A stretch of 64,000 nt of DNA from Prostheceraeus crozeri (GCA_907163375.1 CAJQUW010003479.1:1-64000); one strand, 5' to 3'. Numbered from the stretch's first letter, positions 1 to 12,223 are shown. Made by a program: numbers and translations. Notes: generated by a model not told the origin, from the letters alone.

Positions 1-1
1 C

Positions 2-2885
2 CATAAACTTGTGATAGAATCCATGTTTCGCATATTGTGGAGGACTTTCATAAGTTGGCGAGAAAGTCAACATCTACTCAGCCTTGATAGATCAACAATC
101 ATGGATGAAGCTAGAAAATTTCATCTGGCATTTGAGAACGGAGAAGATCTCTAAAAGCCAATGAAATCATTTTGTGAAACGACTGAGGTACTTCCTGAAG
201 AACTCGAGACATTCAAGCGTTATGGACGGACAAAATCGAATCTGTTTGCTTATTGGAGTGATTATCTCGAAATGGTGCAATTACTTGTAGATTTTATCAA
301 AGCAGAGAGAACAGGAGATTGGCCTCTTCATTTGTCTTCAACTGCAGCCATGAAACCGCATTTCTTTTCCATGGATCGCCCTAATCACTCAAGATGGCTT
401 CCAGTTTACTTGTCAGATATGAATCAGCTAAGTATATCTCATCCTGACGTGCATGCTGAATTTATGAAGGGTGACCATGCCATCAATCGGTCGACTAAAC
501 TCTTTTCTAAGGTTTGGACGGACATGGCACTTGAACAATCAATCAACCGCGACAGTAAGACAATTGGAGGCATCGTAGGCATTAACCAGCGAACGGGAGC
601 ACAAGACCGACGGTTTCTTACTAATCATCATCGAGCTTTGAAAACGTCAAAATTGAAAGATATGTGTGATCTCCAAGACACAGGACGGATCTGATCTCAC
701 CGTGAAGGAGTTTCTAAAAGAGTAGAGAGAGACGAAGATGTACAGAAATCACTAACAGCCCTTGAATCTGAATTGATAACCAATCCATTTTCCTTAAATG
801 ACAACGAGGATAGCACTGAACCCCTTGTCAACATTTCTACGGGTGTCATGATGGACTCAGACTCTGTTGATGAGTTATTGAATTTGTACGATAATCGCAC
901 CATTGAAATGATGAATTTGGTTGAGCAGCGATTGAATACAAGTGAGGTATTCTTTTTAAATTCGATTCCGAAAAAAGGATCAAATTATTTGACTCAATGA
1001 CGATGAAAAAAATCATGAAGTCAGCAGACGAGAAAGAATTCGTAATTGGTGCATACAGGAATCTTTTTGGGCGCCTCATGGTTGCTGCTCGATCGAGAAA
1101 TTTAAATTTGAAGGATGTGCTCAGCTACGAACTTTCAGCGGTGTCAACATCCATCGCATATTCAGATGATAGCCCAAGGAAAACGAATAAAAGCGTACTT
1201 TTCGATGTGCTTGAAGATAAAATCACAAGTGAGCCTCGTCTACCGGAATCTAGTACGGGCAACAAAAGCACAGTCCACATCTATGATATGATGGCAATCA
1301 TACAAATGGCAAAGCAAAGTCATGTGGCTCTTCGACATTTGGGGAGCTAGCTTATTAATATTACAAACAAATCACAGGAGTATTATTCCGAAATGAATGC
1401 AGGCACCTTGATATTATCTGCGATCGGTATGACAAAATCTCAATCAAAAGTCAAGAAAGAAACACCTCGAAAAAATGCTCTGCACACAGTTATGGATGTG
1501 AACTGGTGTAAAGGATAGAGCTAGATACATGCCCATACATAGAGTTGTTGAAAATCGGGGAGCCGATTTATGTTCATTGTTGCCAGGTTTGCATGCATTG
1601 ACAGGTTACTACGATTACATACGATACCACCAGTGCATTTTCTGGTCTTGGAAAAAGGAAAGCTTTTAACATGATAGCAGACAATAGCGAACATCGGCGC
1701 TGTCTTATTCAAGTAGGACATGGGTTCCCAACCTGGGGAACGCGTACGCCTTGGGGGTACGCGAACAACTTTTGAGGGGTACGCATAATATGGGAGATTT
1801 ATTATAATTCATTTTTACTTTTGGGAATATTCCTTGGTTAGACATTTTATCTTTTAGAGATTGGAAATAAATTGGTAGAATTTATCTATAATTGCTAATT
1901 AGTGCAATATATTTCTGTTACTATCCGAAGCTATCATCAGGCAGTCTGTGAATGATTTACAGAATAAAATTTGAAATTCACATCAAGAGATATATAAAAA
2001 AAGATAAACAAAATATACAAAACTATGGCAAGAGAAGGAGCTATGCGGCTGGCATAGAAATTAATAATACTATAGAAAGTCCTAGAATGGAAATTGCATG
2101 AAAATTATGGCACACGCCGGGGGAACTTAGTTGGGGGCAAGAAGCAAATTTTGCTACGCCTACTTAAATTTTTGTGTTATTGAATTACGAATTTCGTATA
2201 TTTCTACACGTAATTCAATTTTAGTGTGATTGAATTCTTGATATTCTTTTAGGTGAGGGTATGCAGAATAATGAAAAATCCTATGATTTTCCATTTTGGG
2301 GTACGCAGCATGAAAAGGTTGGGAACCACTGAACTAGGAGATGAAATCAAGATTAATGAAGCCACAAAAGATGAGTGCATTTGTCATCATTTGCTCGTTT
2401 GTTTCAATCCTTCATTTGTTCGATATACTCGTAAGCTTCCGGCAATGACACATTCAAATATGTTGATCACCTTAGGTATTGGCTGTTTTGCCAGAACGGT
2501 CAAAGAAATTAAAATTTGCCACCGACTGCTAATTGCCTGTACCAACACCTTAAACGTGTAAATCATCAAACTCATGTGTGGAAATCAGCCATACAGGCTA
2601 TGCTTAACTTGCCATCACCGACCGAACATGGATGCATTATTACGGAGAGTAGTCTACAGCCATTATTAATGACAAATGAGCCATCTCCCAGGTCGGTCTT
2701 GCGTTGAATCGAACCGTGGTGTCACTGCAGCCAAAACGTGCATGTTCGTCAAATTGCCGCTCCTTGCCGAATGAGATCAAATTTTGTACTGCACTGAAGT
2801 GTGTTGATGTTTGCGTTTTTTCAGCTGAGGCCAAAATCAGCGGTCCGATTGATGAGTTTTTTGGAAGAAAATAGTAACTAAACAT
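2..2885 (+). pseudogene. Decayed gene of an unnamed invertebrate multicopy (TE-like) protein family
   Basis: One reading frame runs from position 2 with in-frame stops at 152-154 and 692-694. It shifts at the A6 run at 971-976 into the frame that is open from 997 to 1350, with further shifts near 1400 and 1600 and at about 2455. Recognisable blocks in order are: an N-terminal region (HKLVIESMFRILW), YELSAV followed by RKTNKS (about 1120-1190), DRYDKISIKSQER (about 1415), LPGLHALTG followed by a shifted CDTTSAFSGLGKRKAF (about 1580-1670), YQHLKRVNHQTHVWKSAI (about 2545), PSPTEHG (about 2610) and a Cys-rich tail ending near 2880. I recognise this block order from a family that is abundant in invertebrate genomes and annotated only as uncharacterised. 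The copy number suggests it travels with a transposon. The start lies outside the window. A hAT MITE interrupts it at 1719-2331. I infer a dead copy; the family's function is unknown to me. Confidence 0.7.
1719..2331. mobile_element. Non-autonomous hAT MITE inserted in the relic gene
   Basis: The 613-bp element starts catgggttcccaacctgggg and ends in aggttgggaaccactg, so its ends are inverted copies of the hAT-type terminus CAGTGGTTCCCAACC. It is flanked by 8-bp target duplications with one mismatch: aagtagga at 1711-1718 and aactagga at 2332-2339. The subterminal motif GGGGTACGC occurs near both ends. There is no open frame of note inside. Removing the element and one duplication joins the flanking coding sequence in frame, so it inserted while the host sequence still resembled a gene. 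Confidence 0.88.
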
Positions 2886-5320
2886 TGATTCTTATTCACG
2901 ATAATCTTATTTTTTTAAGAAAACGCAATTCAATTTGGTCAAAAAAATTTGTTTTGGATCCGATGAGTAAATAGTCCGTAGCACCTTAGAAATACATGCA
3001 ATCCAACTTTTCATTCTCCCTGTCCAATCAGATATCCGAGCAAATGAGGTATTTTGGGCTTGTATAACTTGTATCAAATAGCATGTTGCCGATGAATTCC
3101 CCACATTTTCACTTCCGGTGGTACGGTTTGTCTTTCATCAGCTCTAAAAAATTTGAACCAATGAACCGAATTCCTTGAATGAGGCGCGTTGAATTGGCTC
3201 CTAAAGATCTGCAATAGTACAAAGGTTACATTGACATTGCAGGATATGCGGGCGTCAAAAATCTAAGAAATAAAAGAGAAGCCAAAGTTCAAGAAAAAAA
3301 GTTTTCAAATAGACTAAGACGTTTATGGGGTTATCGGAAAGGGGATTTATTGTCATAGTGATTATATTATATAAATTTGGCCACCAAAGTCGGTAAAGAT
3401 TATTAAGGAGAGGACGTCCCATATGATACAAAGTTTTCCCCACACCCACCCACCATTCGCCAGGAGTAAATGGCCTCAAAAGTTGAATTTACAAAACCAA
3501 CTTGTTTTTTTCTGTCACAGTATCTCACATGTTTGTAAGTAGTATTTAAGTACTAGTTGTAAAACGCAGTAGATTGTACTTTCACTGACAATTTTATGTT
3601 GAACGAACTATCGGGGGATGTTCTTAGAAGAGATCTGTAGTTATGCCAAGATGCATCAAACCGTTTTCTGGGAGGGGTGTTTGAATGAAACGAGTTTTTT
3701 TCGAAACCAACTCTCCTTGCCTATAGAGACCGATTGGGTGATTTTCAAGAGTGGGTGGCTTTTCCAAAATTGAAGGTAAATACATTGGTCGTTTTAATTT
3801 TCTATTCAATCAGGGTTACTGACGTTCTTTTGGCCCCCTACATGGACAAGAACCGCCATAAATGTTGAAGATAAACATCAAAAATGTACGGAGCTTACCA
3901 ATGTTTGGTTGCCATGTCTCCAAATGAAAAAGTTTTTGCCCACAAGTTGATGCCTGGAAAGCAAAAATGTATAAGTTCCGACGCGTTTCATACTTAACTA
4001 AAGAGCCGTCCTATTAGAAACATTAAGAATATCTGTTGGAATATGATTTTTTGAGGTTCGGACCTCTTCAGAAGGACATTTTTAAATATAGTAACCTGGT
4101 AATCACAGGAGTTGGACGTGGATTGTGAAGCCGAAGGAGTTGAAAGGTTCGAAATCGATTTTATATATGCCGTTGAACAATTGGAGCTTGAATGCTGTTG
4201 AAACGAAACGATGGCTGACAGCCTATTGGATTTCAAGGAAGTTTAAGCTTGCCCCAGGACAGATCTTGCGAAAGCCGGCCTACAGTCAGTGTGAGGACTT
4301 TTCAACAGAGGCGACGGGGCGAGTATAGTGGGCAGAAAGTGACTGACATTATGGCTCAATTTGATCAGAAATATACAGCAGGACTGCCCTGAGAAAAGGA
4401 AATAATAATACCGACAGGATGTGTTTTTTGAGCCTGATTGTAGTGCTAACATGGGAAGTTCAGAAGAATGCTAGGGGTATGCGGTTGAAAAAGAGATCGA
4501 CCTCTGTCGAGCAAATCAGAGACGGTTCCTGAAGACTTTAAAGGATAGTTCCCGGTTCAATCAGTCACATCGACAGCAAAAGCAGTGAAGTGTTGGAGCC
4601 AGTTTTTTCCACGGGGCAGGAGGGGGCCGCCGCAAAGTAGTGGACGACCAAGGTGATGACGTCTTTCAATAGGCAATAGAGATGGATGAAAATCAGTTTG
4701 TAGAGCCGACAAATCCTTAGCTTTGATAACGCTAATTATACTGAGGTCTTAGCGTCCTCAGGACTTTTTTTGGGTGCTTACCCTGTTCTTACCTGAAATA
4801 TTCTGTTCGGAACAGGTATCTCGTGCCCTTCAGGGCCCATATGCCGATTCTTCAAACTGCAGTATCCCCTGGAAATACGTACAAGAATAATTTCTGATTC
4901 GACTACACAATGAACTGAATTCGATTAACTTTAACGATCTAAGGCTCATGGACGGCTTGAAAAAGTGAGGCAGTCATTGCCGAGAGGATTCGGTGCCGCA
5001 AAAACTTTCGAAAAGTTGCAAAACGGATATGAAGCTCAATACCAAAGAATGCCCATTCCCCCTTGGTAATCTACACGCTGTAACTTCAGGCTCCAATACA
5101 TTGAAGTCACGGACTGTGCCTGAATGGTGTTGGGGTCGCTATGCCAAGGGAAAAGGAACCTTGAAATATTGGTAGCAGTTGACCAATGCCATTTATTCCT
5201 CGGAACAACGGATGTGGTCGACGGAGCTAGTCATATCTCTGACGTGAATTTCCTGGTTCATTTTAAACGAAAAAGAAAGATACTCGTATGGTTTTTCTTT
5301 GAATATGAAAGACGGGGGCC
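2886..5320. other. Intergenic, no recognisable gene
   Basis: Only short ORFs without family resemblance (the longest is about 80 codons) occur on either strand. Some stretches, such as 4440-4560 and 3624-3809 (minus), have plausible amino-acid composition and may be very old coding debris, but I cannot assign them. Confidence 0.5.
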
Positions 5321-5324
5321 CTTG

Positions 5325-5530
5325 AATAACAGGGACGCCCTTGAACAACAGAGACGCCTATCCGTGCGCTGCGGGACACCCTAACCACCGGCTCCGGCCT
5401 TGTCGACTCGATCGCCGCATGGGGCCGAGCTCGGCCCCCCCTACCTCCCTCGGGCCGCCCAAGAAACCGCGCGGCCGCCAGACCCCCCGCCTAGTCCTGC
5501 CTACGCCCTAACCCTGCCCGCTATTGTCAT
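5325..5530. other. GC-rich island
   Basis: About 200 bp rich in C and G inside AT-rich surroundings. It contains an 18-bp perfect palindrome around GAGCTC at 5421-5438, a NotI-type GCGGCCGC at about 5480 and a C-rich tract. No ORF with family resemblance is present. It could be a promoter-type CpG patch or part of an unrecognised repeat. Confidence 0.5.
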
Positions 5531-6290
5531 TGGTAGGTCCCATCCGCCTGAGCGATTATTTAGGGCCCTACTTATCTTAGTAAAATAAGTCAGTCTACTT
5601 CGACCCGCCAGGTGTATGCCATGACCACTACTGTGTATAGCTCATAAGGCATCCCTTTGTTGTTTGTACCATGCATGTACAATGCAGTCCATGCATGTTG
5701 TACATGGACGTACATTGCAGGCCTACTTAAGGGTTCCCGCTTCACTACCATTTCAGGCGCAATTCTAGCGTCCGCTTTCCTTTTGCATTTGGAGTCATTG
5801 TACCGGTCGTAACTTTTTTTGCTGTAAATACTATACTTTAGTATCGGTATTTTCGTATTCGGGTAATTTCAGATCTAGTCTACATGTATAAGGTGCCAAC
5901 ATGTACTGGGTAACATGAACACTGCTACTAGCTGATTCACCAAAGCAAGTGCCTCCTACAACCCAAACAACTGCCTTCTTCATTTCCAAACTACACTTCA
6001 ATATGCTCCACGGACGTTACATATCTTTCCGTACACCATTTTATTGCGCAATTTGGCCGCATGGGGACATAGGCCTCCGGTGAGGAATGCAAAGGGTTTA
6101 CCTAAGAGAAATAGTAGCAAAATAACTAGGACGATCTTCTTCTAATGAAAGAAATGAAAAAACGTGAACAGTCGTAAATAAGAACCCCTTGAATAAGACA
6201 ACGCATCAATCAGGGAATCTGAAAAAAATAAGAGAGCGCGTCCTTATTCAAAGAAAGAGATATTAACGGTAACGTTAACTTCTTACGGAG
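5531..6290. other. No gene; short GCATGTAC/GTACATGC word cluster
   Basis: Between 5665 and 5720 the self-complementary words CATGCATGTAC, GCATGTTGTACATG and GTACATTGC recur. The rest of the stretch shows nothing I recognise. Confidence 0.4.
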
Positions 6291-6710
6291 CTTAAAAGGT
6301 TTCCAATTGCAATAGAAACGTACAATGAACCCAGGAAAGAACAATTGAAAAAAGTCACTAGCATGCTAACCGTTTTTGAAATCCTAAAAACAGCACCGGT
6401 GGCCAGGCGGATATTTTCGGAAATAACAAAGGTGGCAACAATATATTTGACCATTCCAATTACCACTTGCACACCAGAAAGATCATTCGCTTTGTTGAGG
6501 CATATTATAACATTCACGAGATCAAGTATAACTCAAACTGGGGTTGAGTAATTGTCTTCTTTTGAAACATTACCATGACATTACATGTAGTACCTCAACA
6601 GAAAAACTTGCGAAGCAATTCATTTCTGGCAAAAGGAAGCTACCACAGTTGCGTACTTTGGTGAACGTTGATGGAAATAAACATTCGCATTTTTGAAATG
6701 TATATGATTT
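6291..6710 (+). pseudogene. hAT transposase C-terminal (dimerisation) relic
   Basis: The open frame from 6293 to 6551 gives FPIAIETYNEPRKEQL, then IPITTCTPERSFALLRHI, the C-terminal hAT dimerisation signature (T-x-ERSFS-x-LRR-IKTYLRS type). A 1-nt shift in the GGGG run near 6541-6544 moves to the frame reading NCLLLKHYHDITC and then EKLAKQFISGKRKLPQL to about 6700, which is the usual 'LALLHIHRD...V...FA' ending of the family. Only this C-terminal fragment is recognisable; the catalytic part and the element ends are not. I infer an old, dead copy of the Tip100/ZMYM-like hAT group. Confidence 0.8.
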
Positions 6711-6754
6711 GGTGTCAGACTATCAGACAGGAAATCGAATGACGGCATGAGGAA

Positions 6755-7010
6755 AGCAATGGGTCCTGAGAAGATCACAAGACTAAGAAAAGGCAAAGAC
6801 TAAGTTGGTTTGGCCACGTGGTAAGAAGGGAGGAGATATAGCGGATCAGAAAAGTTACGTGGATAGAAGTAGATGGTAAAAGAAGACCTTGAAGCAAGTG
6901 GTGAAAGATGACCTGAAACATGTTGGAGCCTAGGAAGCGGACGCCAGTTATCGACCGAAATGGAAGTCCAAACTCAAGCAGCAAACGTCTAACCCAGCAT
7001 CTTCTGCAAG
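6755..7010 (+). pseudogene. Non-LTR retrotransposon RT C-terminal relic
   Basis: Split over frames, the segment reads RLSWFGHVVRREE, then GKRRP, then KQVVKDDLKHVGA and RPKWKSKLKQQT. This is the tail that follows the reverse transcriptase of many RTE- and CR1-type LINEs (LRWFGHV-RM ... GRP-KRW-D-VK-DL ... A-DR-RWR). At least two shifts and an in-frame stop break it. No other part of the element is recognisable. Confidence 0.7.
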
Positions 7011-9435
7011 CAAGGGACGAAATAAGGGATCAGTGAGAGTGAGCTGTACGTAAATAGCAGAGTTACAAACTTAACAAGAGCAATAGATTGAATACTTAAA
7101 ACATTGCTTTATTTCCTCCACCAAAATCGACTTCATGTCGAATGAAAGGAATATTGATTTTGAATATTGCCTAGGTATTTAGCCTATTACTATAATATAT
7201 TTGAAAGAGAGATGAGAACTGAGATAAGGGGGGAGGAGAGCGACTAGAAATTGGCTCAAGCTGACTTCGATACAGCCGCCAATTTATTTTACACTCCGCC
7301 ACCGCTGTCATGCACTCAATATTAATCAGACAGTGAATTCGAAGAGCACTTAAGCATTGTATTCGGACCATGGAAGAGCAATTCCATCATTGGGATGAAT
7401 TATATTGGAAGATAGAAAATTGCAACAAGTGGCAAGAACCTGAAAAGTAATATTCCAAGGAAAAAAACGAAAACCGAAACGATGAAATATCAGCGTCTGA
7501 ATAATGTGAACAAAGGAAATCGTTATTCGCACGCATTAATAGAGATAATAAAGGATTAGCAATAAAATAATTATTCAAATATATAGTTGCGTTTAAATAT
7601 CATTACTATCTAGATAGGGCTCGATTACTACAACATACACAGATGCATGCGAATACTCACATGGCAATAGAATCGTTACTCCAACGGAACGGTGAGTGCA
7701 AATAACTTCACTATGGGTAATTGGCTACTCGTACGTGATTTTGTGTCGGAATGGCCAGTGCGCATATTTATAATAGAAACAAATTTTCCAGGTAATCAAA
7801 TACTAATATTCAGCAGAGCTATCTTTCGGAATGTTTACGTTTTGGAGGATATCATCCGAGCAAATCATAAGCGATCCAGTGTTATGACAGTGCACGAATG
7901 CACAAAAGTGATGCACTTCACATATGTCCGTCCACAATCACACTGTGCTAAACAGTATTGCTTCGAAAAAGGGTTGTTGTTGTTTCGTTTTACCCGACTC
8001 CGTTCAACTGATAGGAGGCTTCGTATCATGACAATATGAAGCGACACAAACAGGAGACAACTTAGTGCCTACTGTTGGCAAAGAGTGCCCAGGGGAGGAG
8101 AAAATGAGTCTGCATTTAAAACGTATGCAGAAACATTGAGTAATTTTTTTCTTTGATGTTGAATTAAGCGCAATAAATTTTTGGGAGAACTTTGCTTTTG
8201 ATTTAAGACATGCACGAACTGTCGTTAATGAGAGTGCATATCATTTGTTGTGTTTCGCATCATCGATTCTTTAAGACATGAATTTAGTTTCCGTAGCATT
8301 TAATGACACCATTCATTGGTAGTTCCAGTCTGAGAGAAGTTAATGTTGGCGTTCATACACATACAAATATGGGCAAAAAGATATGTCATAGCATGAAAAA
8401 TTGCATTAAGCATCATGTTGTATTTTGCAGTTTACACTTAAGAGAAAAACAAAAAAGGCTTGGAATGTCCTACTTACTAAGTTACCTCCTGATTCGTGTT
8501 ATTTCCTTATGGGAGTAATTTAAATCCAAATCATAAGCTTAACTGTAATTAGATATAAAATTGGAGTATTTAAACAAAATACCAATATCCTTCTTCATGG
8601 TTTCAATTAAATTCAGTTTTCCGCATTCATGTGCTCGCTGTGCATTTCCACAAATGTAATTATGTGTCTCTTCTTCCCAATTTCATCCTCTGCCGTTACA
8701 CATTGCTTAGATTTCAATCGGTGACTGCCAACGCGTTCTGGCGATTACACTTTCACCCTGCGAAATGCAAAAAAGGGATAATTAGGAGGATAATCTAGGG
8801 CCTGTATTCGGCATAACCAATTGTCGATCTATTAAAGCCCCGATTAATGATAGATATGTAGCAAGTTTATTAGGTAGAGTGGTAACTCAGCATCCATCAA
8901 ATCCCAATGTCCACGTATACATCTTTCGATTTTATTAAATAAACTCGTGCATAGAGTAGGGATATATAGGTAGATTGTAGACTCAAAAAAGTATCTGTAT
9001 ACAGTGAAAAGTTTTATATCAAAAGATTCAGATTTTTGAGGAGATTACGCTCCCGTGGTCCAAAAAAATTATTTGAGCACTTTTGAAAGAAGTCAAAATT
9101 TGCCAATTTATGATGACTCTTCTAAATAAGTAGTATGAAATAAGTTGGATATCAAAAGGAATGAATATTTGCTAATACCATCCTTTGGCGACGCGCATCT
9201 GTGGAGGCATGGGACACTTTTTGAAGCAGTAGTGCAGTAGTGACTGTCCCCCACACTTTTTAGGCGTTGAGTTTTGTCCCACACACATTAGAATTAACCG
9301 TCTATAACATATTTCGAGCATTTTTTTCTTATTACAGAAAACACTAGATGATCGTCTCAGGCAGAATATTTCATTATTTATAACTCTTGATTCTCTCTGA
9401 CTTCTCTTTGTCCATCTTGACGTATCAACCCGGTG
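7011..9435. other. Intergenic, no recognisable gene
   Basis: A 115-codon ORF at 7692-8039 has no initiation, splice or family support. No repeats or hairpins stand out in these 2.4 kb. Confidence 0.5.
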
Positions 9436-9439
9436 AAAA

Positions 9440-9572
9440 AAAATCGTCGCCGCTGTCTCGTCAAATAGTCGGGCAGTGTCGGCTGTTAACCGTGTCGACG
9501 CACCGAGTTGTCGGTCGGCTGTGATGACTGCGTCGACATGATGATTAGAAAATCGGGAAGTGTCGGCATGTT
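9440..9572. repeat. Degenerate GTCGAC/GTCGGC word repeat
   Basis: About 130 bp made of diverged copies of a self-complementary word (TCGTCG, GTCGGCTGT, GTGTCGAC, TTGTCGGTCGGC, GCGTCGACATG, GTGTCGGCATG). It directly abuts the left end of the long-TIR element at 9581. Confidence 0.55.
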
Positions 9573-10001
9573 CTCCCTATCCCAACGAGCAAAATATCCA
9601 TCTCAGATAAAACGGATAGTAGAGAATTTATCCGTCAAACATGAAGTATCTATACACTTGAGTGATATTACATGATACATTTTACGAAGTGATATCACAG
9701 AAGGCACGCATCTCTCACCGGCTCAGGTGTCCTCTGCTGACAGCTTCACGTACGTTGATATCGTATATCCTGGTGGATTTTTGCTACCAAGTTTTATAAC
9801 ATATGCATCCAATGTTTCCACATTTTCGAGGAAGCCTTTACAGATGAGAAATTAAAATCCCAGATCTTTCAGTCTAGAAATTCAAGTTCCAAAATTGCCA
9901 AAAACTGTTCTGAAAACCTCTTGGATGATGATTTTCATTTGAAATACAATTTTGTCAGGAATTATGCCTGCACTTAGTGGTCACTGCTGCTTGCGCATAT
10001 T

Positions 10002-10849
10002 CCCTGTGGGAACGAATCTTGCGAAAAACTGGCGGATGTCAGCTGCAGAATATCATGCTACAGTTCAGTCATATTTGCGGGATCGCTGGCGAAGTTCGCC
10101 GGCGACAATTCGCGCTCTACATGTCACCTTTTACTTTTGACTTTCTCTCTTATTTTCTTTTCTTTAGTAATCCGCTTCCAAAACCGAGTCTCTATTTTCT
10201 CCCTCACCTCCTCACTAATTATTAGTAAATTACCTAATACAAATAATAAAAAAGAAACCACTAACTAAAAACTATAATCCCCACAACAAATTTGGATAAT
10301 CTATCTAAGAAATAAGTGCAGACTATCATTCTTTGGTAATAATAAGAATATAGAAAATCCGCATATATCAATTTTCATAACATTCTTGACATTCAATAAT
10401 TTACAACAATGACAAATATTTGAAAAATATCATAGTATTTACTGCGACATTTATGGAAGATAAATACTTTTTTAGTTTAAGCCTTCGTGAATTAAAAAGA
10501 TCCCTTTTTATCAGATCAGACTGAGTATATGCAATATATTTTCATGTGAAGGTTAATATACGAACATTACTACTTACCACTAATTAGCCTAGTTGCTACA
10601 ATATCCATGATTTCGCCGGTTGGCGAAAAATCAGCTCGCATTAGTAAACAAATATCTACCAACTAATTATAGCAACTTTTTCGCCACCTGTCCTTTTTTA
10701 ATTTTACACATGTTTTTGGATAAATGATGACCATTTTCACATGCGGAGATAGTTTTTTTGCACGAAAATGAACCTTTAAAAAAATTATCCACAAAATCGC
10801 TACCTCGCCAGATAATCTGTTGATATTAGCAAGATGCGTTCCCACAGGG
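10002..10849. mobile_element. Nested MITE-like unit with 21-bp inverted ends
   Basis: CCCTGTGGGAACGAATCTTG at 10002-10021 is mirrored by GCAAGATGCGTTCCCACAGG at 10829-10848, and the arms are 21 bp with one mismatch. Between them lie GCGAA/TTCGCC-rich stretches at about 10085-10110 and 10610-10630 and AT-rich DNA. The flanking bases (tatt and ttat) do not form a clear duplication. It lies wholly inside the 1.8-kb element. Confidence 0.55.
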
Positions 10850-11090
10850 TTATTGCTCTATTTAGTACCCAGATTTTGTAGCACAATAATGAAAGGATTT
10901 ACGGCGCCAGGATATGACTTTTCATCATCAACATCGCACTCTGTAAACGAATTAACTTCAAATACAATAGCATTGGAGGTAGAAAAATAAATATATAGAA
11001 AAATAAATTATCGAATTTGTAACTTCTATCATCTATAGGGCTTATCCCACAGAATTAGATTCATCTGCGCGCACTAAACGCTACTGTTTT

Positions 11091-11102
11091 CCCCCCCCCC
11101 CC
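11091..11102. repeat. Poly-C run
   Basis: Twelve consecutive C residues interrupt the inner part of the long-TIR element. The run is prone to length variation. Confidence 0.95.
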
Positions 11103-11403
11103 TAGAAAGGAATAGTTATATGCAACCTTAATATCGAAGTGACACATCACATAATTAGACAACTTGTTGCTCTTTCTCAAATGGATAATTTGTGTATCGC
11201 TTCCTACTGGAAAGGAACTGGCAAACAATAAGTTGTCAGCAGAGAACACCTGAGCCGGTGAGGGATGCGTGTGCTCTATGATATCACTTCGTAAAATGTA
11301 TCATTTGATATCACTCAAGTGTAGATACTTCATCGATATACGTTTGACGGATAAATTCTGTACTATCCGTTTCATCTGAGATGGATATTTTGCTCGTTGG
11401 GTC

Positions 11404-12080
11404 TTTCAATCCTTCACACTCGTTGCGACTGTCAATCATTGGTTTGTGTTTCGAATAAGCATCGCCTCTTTGAGTCACAGGTTAGGTTTGTCCTCTACTG
11501 TGTTTAGTGTGCTAATCTCAAAAGACGAACATTTACATGTGTTTTTATGTTTATAGACCAATGATTGCGGCGACTGTAGATGTTCCTTGAACCGTATTAT
11601 AGAGGACAAACCATGCTGCCAATGCAACATTCTTGACAATTTTACATCGCCCTTGATGTACAACGCTTTTTCTCAAACGCAGTTTTGAATCATTTACATA
11701 GCAATTTGTTGGTTTGCAATTTTCGTTAATGCGTCGCTTTCTTAGAGCGCTTCCCAATGTTTTGGTTCTTCTAGTTCTTCCATGTTTTGTCAAATGCTTT
11801 ACTTTGTTTATTGAAGTGGATGTCACTTGTACAGCTTTCTTATCTTTTCTTTTTGTTTATGATAAAATCAATCAATAGCATCTTTTTTGTAAAATTCAAA
11901 CTTTGGTCCGGTTTCACTACTGATAGTCACTTTGAAGTCCAACGTAGACTTTTCACCTGCTGGGAATCCGATGTCGAATTTGAGAGCATCGTGCTGACTG
12001 TTCTTTGGGACATTTATGGCTTGTTCTCTGCTGTGGACAAGAAGGAGACAATCGTCTGATAAATATTTGAGAAGCGACAA
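11404..12080 (-). pseudogene. Penelope-like element relic (RT end plus GIY-YIG domain)
   Basis: Reading leftward on the minus strand: LDFKVTISSETGPKFEFYKK near 12000-11890, then KHLTKHGRTRRTKT and a Cys-containing link (NENCKPTNCYV, about 11720), then in a shifted frame RFKEHLQSPQSLVYKHKNTC (about 11600-11545), and finally LKEAMLIRNT followed by KPMIDSRNECEGLKD (to 11404). The order RT tail, Cys linker, GIY-YIG R-x-KEH-(x)n-KH and E-LIR-(x)-KP-(x)-NSR-E is that of the GIY-YIG endonuclease of Penelope-like retroelements. Several frameshifts and the stop in LNTVEDKPNL* make it dead. The coding sequence runs up to 11404, two bases from the end of the long-TIR element, so that element may have inserted into the PLE or at its end. 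Confidence 0.75.
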
Positions 12081-12223
12081 CGATTATATTTGGTAAAGTG
12101 ATCTCCTCTCAAAAGAAAAAAAATTGCAATCATTATTGTTCATTCAATATCTATCATAGTAGACTGTAATCATTCACCCGACTCAAAATTACGTTAAGTG
12201 TCATTCGACTCCCCCATGGAGTG

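Larger units (their letters stand above)
9581..11401. mobile_element. 1.8-kb element with about 170-bp terminal inverted repeats
   Basis: The left arm (9581-9746) starts CCCAACGAGCAAAATATCC and runs through CACCGGCTCAGGTGT to CTGCTGACAGCTT. The right arm (11230-11401) is its inverted copy with some point differences and small indels. The flanks tctccctat (9572-9580) and tctttcaat (11402-11410) share 6 of 9 bases, which could be a worn 9-bp duplication. No transposase ORF is present. The long TIRs and possible 9-bp duplication resemble Mutator-like elements, but this assignment is weak. A second inverted repeat is nested inside (10002-10849). Confidence 0.82.

Noticed and set aside
3994-5175. 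Old coding region on the plus strand
   Set aside because: A few stretches look protein-like, but stops are frequent in every frame and no family could be assigned.
7692-8039. 115-codon plus ORF as a gene
   Set aside because: No family resemblance, no flanking splice signals and no repeat evidence.
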